This document shows, in pieces, positions 5,948 to 11,391 of a DNA stretch of 11,391 nucleotides. This DNA is from Deltaproteobacteria bacterium (GTDB lineage Bacteria; Myxococcota_A; UBA796; UBA2385): the NCBI GenBank assembly GCA_947462115.1, contig CANHON010000127.1:1-11391 (forward strand), written 5' to 3'. Under the pieces are notes generated by a model. It was given only the letters and a program-made list of their open reading frames with translations, had not been told where the DNA came from and did not search any database. A program made the position numbers and the translations under genes. Position 1 is the first letter of the stretch. Every line of letters begins with the position of its first letter.

Positions 5948-8900
5948 TCAGCGCGCCTCGAGGCGGTCGGCGGCGTTCCCGCACTGGGGATCGTCGGCGT
6001 CGACGAGCCCGTCGACGTCATTGTCGACGCCGTCGTTGCACTGGGCGCCGCGGCCAAAACCGTCGTCCTCCAGCAGCACGAGCACGCTGACGCAGATGGG
6101 GTCCAGCAGGTCGGTCCAGCCGTCGGCGTCGTTGTCGATCGCGTCGTTGCATTGGGTCCGGGGGTCGGTCTCGTCGGCGTCAGTGGCGCCGACGCAGCCG
6201 GGATCCGCGGCGTCTACGCGCCCGTCGCCGTCGTTGTCGAGGCCGTCGTTGCAGACGAGCCCGCCGAGGCCGCCGTCCTCAAAGTTGGTGGCGGCGCTGG
6301 GGCAGTCGGGGTCGAAGGTGTCGGTCCAGCCGTCGCCGTCGTTGTCGATGCTGTCCGCGCACTCGGCTAGGTGGGCCTCGTCTGGGTCAAAGGCGCTGCC
6401 GCAGCCGGGGTCTTCGGCGTCGGTGAGGCCGTCCCCGTCGTCGTCCGCGCCGTTGTTGCAGGTGGTCGGGCCGGCGCCGGTCTCCTCGTCGGCCGTGCCG
6501 CACTCCGGGTCCTCGAGATCGGCCCAGCCGTCGGCGTCGTTGTCCGCGCCGTCGGTGCACTCGGTGGCGTTGGCGTCGCCTTCGTCATTGTCGAGCGCGC
6601 CCTCGCACTCCAGATCGGCGGCGTCGGTCGCGCCGTCCCCGTCGCCGTCCAGGCCGTCGTTGCAGGCGGCCAGGCCCAGGCCGGCCTCGGCGATGCCAAA
6701 CAGGCAGTCGGCGTCGAGATCATCGAGCCAGCCGTCGCTGTCGTCGTCGACCCCGTTGGTGCAGCTCAGCGTTGGGTTGCCCTCCTCGGGGTCGAGCGCC
6801 TCGCTGCAGCCGGGGTCGTCGGCGTCCAGGGCGCCGTCAAAGTCGTCGTCCACGCCATTGTTGCAGGCGGCGACCGTGAGCCCGGCCTCGACGCCGAGCA
6901 GCGCGCAGTCGGGGTCCTCGCCGTCGGCCCAGCCGTCGCCGTCGTCGTCGGCGCCGTCGGTGCAGCGCCCCTCGATGCCCTCGGAGGTGTCGGCGCCGGT
7001 CACGCAGTTGGGATCGGCGGCGTCGCGGGTGCCGTCGGTGTCGTTGTCGATGCCGTCTTCGCAGTCGGTGAGGCCCACGCCGTCTTCGCCGCCCGCGTCG
7101 AGCGCGCAGCCGGCGTCCTCGGCGTCCACCCAGCCGTCCCCGTCGTTGTCGAGCCCGTCGGCGCAGCTCGGGTCTACGCCCGCTTCGTTGGGGCTCAGGG
7201 CGTCGGCGCAGCCGGGGTCCTCGGCGTCCACTGCGCCGTCGCTGTCGTTGTCGCGGCCGTCGTTGCAGGCCTGCAGCGTGAAGCCCCGCTCGACGGAATT
7301 GGTGGCGCAGTCGGGATCTTCTTCATCGAACCAGCCGTCGCCGTCCTCGTCTTCGCCGTCGTCGCAGCCGCTGGAGGGGCCCGCCTCTTCGTCGTCCCAA
7401 GACACCCGGCAGTTGAGGTCTGCGGCGTCCAGGACGCTGTCCCCGTCGTTGTCGAGGCCGTCGTTGCAGTCGGTCAGCCCGAGGCCGAGCTCATCGCCGT
7501 CGGTGAGGCAGTCCAGATCCGCGGCGTCTCGCCAGCCGTCTTCGTCGTTGTCTGCGCCGTCTTCGCAGTCGTCGGCCGTGTCGTCTTCGTTGTCGTCCTC
7601 GGCGTCGGCGCAGCCGGGGTCGATGGCGTCGATGCGGAGGTCGCCGTCGTCATCGGTGCCGTTGCTGCAGGCGGTGGGGCCGCGGCCGCGCTCGCTCGTG
7701 CCCGTCGCGCAGTCGGTGTCCTCCGTGTCGATCCACCCGTCGCTGTCGTTGTCGAGCCCATCTTCGCAGGGGTTGGCGGCCTCGTTGGTGTCGTCGCCGT
7801 TGGTGCACTGCAGGTCGAGCGCGTCGATGTCGCCGTCGCCGTCGTTGTCCATGCCGTCCGAGCAGGCCGGGCCGCCGGGTCCGCCGAGGCGCCCGTCTTC
7901 GGCGCTCCCGCGCAGGCAGTCGAGGTCTTCGCCGTCGCGCCAGCCGTCTCCGTCGTTGTCGCCGCCGTCGGTGCAGGTGTTGGCGTCGCCCGCCTCGTTG
8001 GTGTCGGCGCCGTCCGCGCAGTCCCAGTCGGCGCTGTCGACCGCGGCGTCGCCGTCGTCGTCCACGCCGTTGTTGCAGGCGAAGCCCGAGGTCCCCGCCT
8101 CGGGACCGCCGCGCTCGCAGTCGGGGTCCTCCGCGTCGACCCAGCCGTCGGCGTCGCCGTCCAGCCCGTCGCTGCAGGAGTCGATCTCGCTGGTGTCGCT
8201 GCCGGAGGCGCAGCCGGGGTCGCGGCTGTCGACCCGCCCGTCGGCGTCATTGTCGACGCCGTCGTTGCAGGCGAAGGCGCTGGTGGCGGGGCCCTCGTCG
8301 GTGTCGGCGGCGGTCGCGCAGCCGGGGTCCTCCAGATCGATCCAACCGTCGCCGTCGTTGTCGGCCTCATCGACGCAAGCGACGTCCTGCTCGGCGTCGT
8401 CGAGGGCGTCGCGGCAGTGGGGATCCAACCGATCGACCAAGCCATCGCTGTCGTTGTCGGTGCTGTCGTTGCACTCGGTGGCCCCGTCGCCGAGCTCGGC
8501 GTCGCCGGCGGCGCAGTCGGGGTCGGCGGCGTCGATCCAGCCGTCGCTGTCCTCGTCGCGCCCGTCGTCGCAGCCGTCCACCTCGCTCAGGCCGCTCGGC
8601 GCCGTGCAGGCGGGGTCTGCGGCGTCGATGCGCCCGTCGCTGTCGTTGTCGCGGCCGTCGTTGCAAGCGCCGGCGCTGAAGCCCCGCTCGTCTGGCCCGC
8701 GGCTGCAGTCGGGGTCGGTGGCGTCGACCCAGCCGTCGCGGTCGTTGTCTTCGCCGTCCTCGCAGGGGATGGACTCGGCGAGGTCGGCGGCGGTCCGGCA
8801 GGCCGAGTCGTCGCGATCGGTGTCGCCGTCGCCGTCATTGTCGATGCCGTCGTTGCACTCGTTGTCCCCGGCGCCGAGCTCCAGGCTGCCGAGCGCGCAG

Positions 8901-10195
8901 TCGGGGTCCTCGGCGTCGATCCAGCCGTCGCCGTCGTTGTCCCGGGTGTCTCCGCAGGCGTCGGCCTCGAGGGTGTCCTCGGCGGTGGTGCAGTCTTCGT
9001 CGAAGCGGTCGGTGTCGCCGTCGCCGTCGTTATCGACGCCGTCGTTGCATTGGGTGGTGCCGAGCGCGCCCTCGTCGTCGTCGGTGGGCCGGGCGCAGTC
9101 CGGGTCCTCCAGATCGATCCAGCCGTCGCCGTCGTTGTCCTCGTTGTCCTCGCAGACGTTCTCTTCAGTGGCGTCGAGGGCCTCGCTGCAGCTCGGATCG
9201 GCGGCGTCTGCCTCGCCGTCGCCGTCGTTGTCGATGCCGTCGTTGCACTCGGTGGGCCCGACGTCCAGCTCGGCGTCGCCGGCGGCACAGTCGGGGTCCT
9301 CGGCGTCGGTCCAGCCGTCGCTGTCGTTGTCGTCGCCGTCAAAGCAGGGCCCAGCGGCCTCATCGGCGTCCTCGGCGGCGGTGCAGTCGGGGTCAGCGGC
9401 GTCGACTGTGCCGTCACCGTCGTTGTCTTCGCCGTCGTTGCAGGCCGTGGACCCGAGGCCGAGCTCGTCCCCGTTCGCGGCGCAGTCGGGGTCCAGCGCG
9501 TCGGTCCAGCCGTCTTCGTCGTTGTCTTCGCCGTCTTCGCAGGGCGCGGCGCCCTCGCTCTGGTCGGCGCCCGAGGCGCAGTCGGGGTCCGCTGCGTCCG
9601 CTTGGCCGTCGCTGTCGTTGTCTTCGCCGTCGTTGCAGTCGGTGGCGCCCAGGCCCGCCTCGGCGGTGCCGCCCCCGTCGCAGTCGGGGTCCTCCGCGTC
9701 GATCCAGCCGTCGCGGTCATTGTCGAGGGCGTCTTCGCAGCCGGTGATCGGGTCGGCCAAAAAGTCGATGGCGAGGTCGTGCTCGACGATCTGGTCGGCC
9801 TTGAAGGTGAAGGGCCCGGCCAAGACGCTGGCCGCCACCTGGGTGTCCCCTTGGAAGGCCAGGGCGATGACGCGCAGGGACCCGCCGGAGCCCTCCGCGA
9901 CCTCGACGGTGGGCAGCGGGCCGCTGTCGCCGAGCTCGACGCTCATCACGAGCTCGAGCTCCGGATCGTCCGGCAGGATGTCCACGAAGCGGCTGCTGCT
10001 GGTCCACTCGCCGGGCTCGGCCTCGAAGGGCGCCTCGGGATCGACCACGAGCAGCACCTCATTGGCCTCGGCCCGCAGCCGCGCGGCGTCGCCCTGCAGG
10101 TGGAACTGCAGGCCGGTGCGCAGCTCGGGCCCGCCGCAAGCGGTGAGCAGGGCGAGCAGGGAGAGGGCGGAGGCCAAGGCGGGGCGGCGGGACAT
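5948..10195 (-). CDS. Large lipoprotein with 38 tandem Cys/Asp calcium-loop-like repeats
   Basis: 1,415-residue predicted lipoprotein. Residues 1-20 form a lipoprotein signal peptide ending in the lipobox LLTAC, with C20 as the lipidated cysteine; Gly at +2 gives no inner-membrane retention signal by the E. coli Asp rule. Residues about 21-150 are an unrecognised, probably beta-rich domain without cysteine. From C153 to the end run 38 units, each with exactly two cysteines spaced C-x18-C and the pattern D6-x-D8-x-D10-(G)-x-x-D14-x-x-D17. This matches EF-hand-like/thrombospondin type 3 calcium loops and resembles MopE-type metal-binding motifs common in myxobacterial surface proteins. Units alternate strictly between one with Trp at position 12 and one without. 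There is no enzymatic domain and no C-terminal sorting motif such as MYXO-CTERM. I chose the ATG at 10195 because the signal peptide begins there; an in-frame TTG at 10213 would add six residues. Function is unknown; a rigid, Ca2+-stabilised, disulfide-bonded surface fibre is inferred. Confidence 0.9.
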   Translation of the reverse strand: MSRRPALASALSLLALLTACGGPELRTGLQFHLQGDAARLRAEANEVLLVVDPEAPFEAEPGEWTSSSRFVDILPDDPELELVMSVELGDSGPLPTVEVAEGSGGSLRVIALAFQGDTQVAASVLAGPFTFKADQIVEHDLAIDFLADPITGCEDALDNDRDGWIDAEDPDCDGGGTAEAGLGATDCNDGEDNDSDGQADAADPDCASGADQSEGAAPCEDGEDNDEDGWTDALDPDCAANGDELGLGSTACNDGEDNDGDGTVDAADPDCTAAEDADEAAGPCFDGDDNDSDGWTDAEDPDCAAGDAELDVGPTECNDGIDNDGDGEADAADPSCSEALDATEENVCEDNEDNDGDGWIDLEDPDCARPTDDDEGALGTTQCNDGVDNDGDGDTDRFDEDCTTAEDTLEADACGDTRDNDGDGWIDAEDPDCALGSLELGAGDNECNDGIDNDGDGDTDRDDSACRTAADLAESIPCEDGEDNDRDGWVDATDPDCSRGPDERGFSAGACNDGRDNDSDGRIDAADPACTAPSGLSEVDGCDDGRDEDSDGWIDAADPDCAAGDAELGDGATECNDSTDNDSDGLVDRLDPHCRDALDDAEQDVACVDEADNDGDGWIDLEDPGCATAADTDEGPATSAFACNDGVDNDADGRVDSRDPGCASGSDTSEIDSCSDGLDGDADGWVDAEDPDCERGGPEAGTSGFACNNGVDDDGDAAVDSADWDCADGADTNEAGDANTCTDGGDNDGDGWRDGEDLDCLRGSAEDGRLGGPGGPACSDGMDNDGDGDIDALDLQCTNGDDTNEAANPCEDGLDNDSDGWIDTEDTDCATGTSERGRGPTACSNGTDDDGDLRIDAIDPGCADAEDDNEDDTADDCEDGADNDEDGWRDAADLDCLTDGDELGLGLTDCNDGLDNDGDSVLDAADLNCRVSWDDEEAGPSSGCDDGEDEDGDGWFDEEDPDCATNSVERGFTLQACNDGRDNDSDGAVDAEDPGCADALSPNEAGVDPSCADGLDNDGDGWVDAEDAGCALDAGGEDGVGLTDCEDGIDNDTDGTRDAADPNCVTGADTSEGIEGRCTDGADDDGDGWADGEDPDCALLGVEAGLTVAACNNGVDDDFDGALDADDPGCSEALDPEEGNPTLSCTNGVDDDSDGWLDDLDADCLFGIAEAGLGLAACNDGLDGDGDGATDAADLECEGALDNDEGDANATECTDGADNDADGWADLEDPECGTADEETGAGPTTCNNGADDDGDGLTDAEDPGCGSAFDPDEAHLAECADSIDNDGDGWTDTFDPDCPSAATNFEDGGLGGLVCNDGLDNDGDGRVDAADPGCVGATDADETDPRTQCNDAIDNDADGWTDLLDPICVSVLVLLEDDGFGRGAQCNDGVDNDVDGLVDADDPQCGNAADRLEAR
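5951..9739 (-). repeat. Protein-coding tandem repeat array, 38 units (19 A/B dimers)
   Basis: The coding repeats average about 33 residues (about 100 bp). In all 38 units the 20-residue Cys-to-Cys core has the same length and keeps Asp at positions 6, 8, 10, 14 and 17; Gly11 is lost only in units 18, 22 and 24. The linkers between cores vary from about 10 to 17 residues and usually contain a conserved Glu about six to eight residues after the second Cys. Odd units have DGW at 10-12 and often a Gly-rich linker; even units mostly begin CNDG or CNNG and lack Trp12. At DNA level the core recurs on the plus strand as variants of CCGTCGCCGTCGTTGTCG, while linkers differ. Confidence 0.93.
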
Positions 10196-10214
10196 CGGGC
10201 GCTCGGAGGTCAAG

Positions 10215-10231
10215 GGGCGCGGGCTGCGCCC
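10215..10231 (-). terminator. Possible GC hairpin between the PEGA gene and the lipoprotein gene
   Basis: A perfect 6-bp inverted repeat, GGGCGC/GCGCCC, with a 5-base loop lies in the 85-base gap, about 20 bases before the lipoprotein ATG. No run of U follows (the next minus-strand bases are CTTGACC). It could be a weak terminator or attenuator or a leader hairpin. Chance occurrence is quite possible at this GC content. Confidence 0.25.
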
Positions 10232-10280
10232 GTGGATCAGCGTCGAAGGCGGGCTTCTGGGCGACGCGAGGGCGGTCGAC

Positions 10281-11391
10281 TCAGGGCAGCGGCAGGGTCT
10301 GGTCGGGCTCGGGCTGGGGCTCGGGCTGGGTGGCGATCAGCACGGCGGCGGTGGTGCCGCCCACGACGGCCGCGCCGCCGCCGACCAGGGCCCAGAAGCC
10401 CCAGCGGCGGGTGAGGGGGGGCAGCTCCTCGACCTTGCTGCGCCCGCGCTCGCCTTCGTCCGCCCACCGCACCCGGTAGGCGCTGCGGCGGCCGGACTGC
10501 ACGTCCAGGCGACCGGTGGCGCTCACCTTGCCGGGGCTCGTGAGCTCCACGCTGTAGCGGCCACGGGCGAGGTCCTTGAGCACGAGCTGCTTGCCGACGC
10601 CGAGCTCCGCCCCGGCCATGCGCAGGGTGGCGTCGGGGTCGCCGGTGCGGATCCGCACCGAGCCGCTGCGCTCGGTGAGGCGGGCGACCACCGCGGCCTC
10701 CTCGTCGCCGCTGGTGTCGGCGACCGCCAAGGTCCGGCGGCCGTCGGCGCCGATGACCTCGACGAGGTGCAGGCCGGGGCTCAGGCCGTCGCGCTCCAGC
10801 GGCGCCTGGCCGATGTCCTCGCCGTCGAGCCGCACCCGTGCGCCGGGCGGATCCGAGCGCACGCTCAGCCGGCCCTTGGTGCTCACGAGGGTGGGCACGA
10901 TGAGCAGGTTCTGGCCGCGGCGCCACTCGAGCTCGCCCTCGTGCTTGGCGTAGCCGGGGGCCTCGATGCGGTAGCGGTGCTTGCCCTCGGCGGCCGGCGT
11001 GAGGCGCACGGGCAGGTTGCTGGTGCGCTCCTCGTCGAGGATGAGCTTGGCGCCGCTGATCTCGACGGCGAACTCCAGGCTGCCCTCGCCGGGCAGCATC
11101 GGCGCGTCGAAGGTGGTGCTGCGGTCCTCGCTGATGGTCACCTGGCGCACCGCCGGCGTGAAGTTGTCGGCGGCCACCCGGACGGTGTGCTGGCCCACCG
11201 CCACATAGCGGGTGAGGGGAACGGGCCCCAGCAGGACATTGTCGACCCAGACCTGGGCTCCGGGCGCCTTGGCGCTGACCTTGAGGATGCCCGTCGGGGC
11301 CGGCGCTTCGGTCACGACCGGGGCGGGCGGCGCCGGCGGCGCGATGGGCTCCACGGGCGCGGGCGGCGCGGGCGGCGGGGCCGGGGGCGCG
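10281..11391 (-). CDS. PEGA-domain protein with C-terminal membrane anchor, N-terminus beyond window
   Basis: Open from the right edge to a TGA at 10281. A GTG at 11354 gives 357 residues but lies inside an Ala/Pro-rich linker that continues unbroken upstream, so the true start is outside the window. Numbering from that GTG, four PEGA-like beta modules are visible: 22-87 (APGAQVWVDNVLLGPVPL), 92-156 (SGAKLILDEERTSNLPVRL, divergent), 161-227 (PPGARVRLDGEDIGQAPL) and 231-297 (weak, DPDATLRMAGAELG). An acidic/basic spacer and one predicted transmembrane helix (about 318-342, Gly/Ala-rich) follow, then a short PEPQPEP tail. PEGA modules are common in surface and S-layer proteins and in myxobacterial proteins that follow kinase or TPR domains; the missing N-terminus could be such a domain or a signal peptide. 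The repeat lipoprotein follows after 85 bases on the same strand, so co-transcription is plausible. Family is sure, role unknown. Confidence 0.85.
   Translation of the reverse strand, partial: APPAPPPAPPAPVEPIAPPAPPAPVVTEAPAPTGILKVSAKAPGAQVWVDNVLLGPVPLTRYVAVGQHTVRVAADNFTPAVRQVTISEDRSTTFDAPMLPGEGSLEFAVEISGAKLILDEERTSNLPVRLTPAAEGKHRYRIEAPGYAKHEGELEWRRGQNLLIVPTLVSTKGRLSVRSDPPGARVRLDGEDIGQAPLERDGLSPGLHLVEVIGADGRRTLAVADTSGDEEAAVVARLTERSGSVRIRTGDPDATLRMAGAELGVGKQLVLKDLARGRYSVELTSPGKVSATGRLDVQSGRRSAYRVRWADEGERGRSKVEELPPLTRRWGFWALVGGGAAVVGGTTAAVLIATQPEPQPEPDQTLPLP

Noticed and set aside
5684..6370. Plus-strand frame of 228 codons across the intergenic gap and the end of the array
   Set aside because: Its second half is the Val-rich antisense of the repeats and its first half is low complexity. 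No ribosome binding site or motif supports it.
5951..9739. Regularly spaced DNA repeats considered as a CRISPR array
   Set aside because: Spacing varies, the repeats are translated in one continuous frame with conserved amino acids, and no cas genes are near.
6371..10414. Very long plus-strand open frame (about 1,347 codons), Val/Ala/Gly-rich with a regular repeating pattern
   Set aside because: It lies exactly opposite the Asp-rich repeat array. GAC/GAT Asp codons read in antisense become GTC/ATC-type codons and GC-rich DNA lacks stops, so the open frame and its periodicity follow from the real gene. It has no sensible start, domain or signal, while the minus-strand protein has a lipobox and invariant Cys/Asp positions.

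Overview
The window is very GC-rich, codons end mostly in G or C, and every gene I can support lies on the minus strand. An envelope-type lipoprotein made of Cys/Asp repeats, a PEGA-domain protein with a C-terminal membrane anchor, and a large cytosolic hybrid histidine kinase together suggest a Gram-negative, myxobacteria-like (Myxococcota/Deltaproteobacteria) genome. That assignment is inference; no rRNA or other marker gene is present.

In transcription order (right to left) the layout is as follows. (1) 11391-10281: the C-terminal part of a PEGA-repeat protein whose start is outside the window. (2) 10195-5948: a 1,415-residue lipoprotein, almost all of it 38 tandem C-x18-C units with calcium-loop spacing, in strict two-type alternation (19 dimers). 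(3) 5757-4378 and 4381-3641: two genes overlapping by ATGA that look like the DprE1/DprE2 epimerase pair, which makes polyprenyl-phosphoryl-D-arabinose in actinobacteria. (4) 3574-2408: a complete FIST-domain sensor of the NosP type. (5) 2427 to the left edge: a hybrid histidine kinase overlapping the FIST gene by 20 bases, with PAS, HisKA, HATPase, a degenerate receiver, a canonical receiver and an open C-terminus.

The genes fall into three functional blocks. The PEGA protein and the repeat lipoprotein look like cell-envelope components. The dprE1/dprE2 pair is a lipid-linked sugar module, here without the phosphoribosyltransferase or arabinosyltransferase that would complete the pathway. 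The FIST-kinase pair matches the known arrangement in which a cytosolic haem-binding FIST protein (NosP) controls a co-transcribed kinase in response to nitric oxide. One long transcript is possible because all gaps are short (66 to 190 bases) and no U-tract terminator is visible, but this is not shown.

The most unusual object is the alternating repeat lipoprotein. The long plus-strand reading frames across the window, including one of about 1,350 codons opposite the lipoprotein, are best explained as codon-structure shadows.
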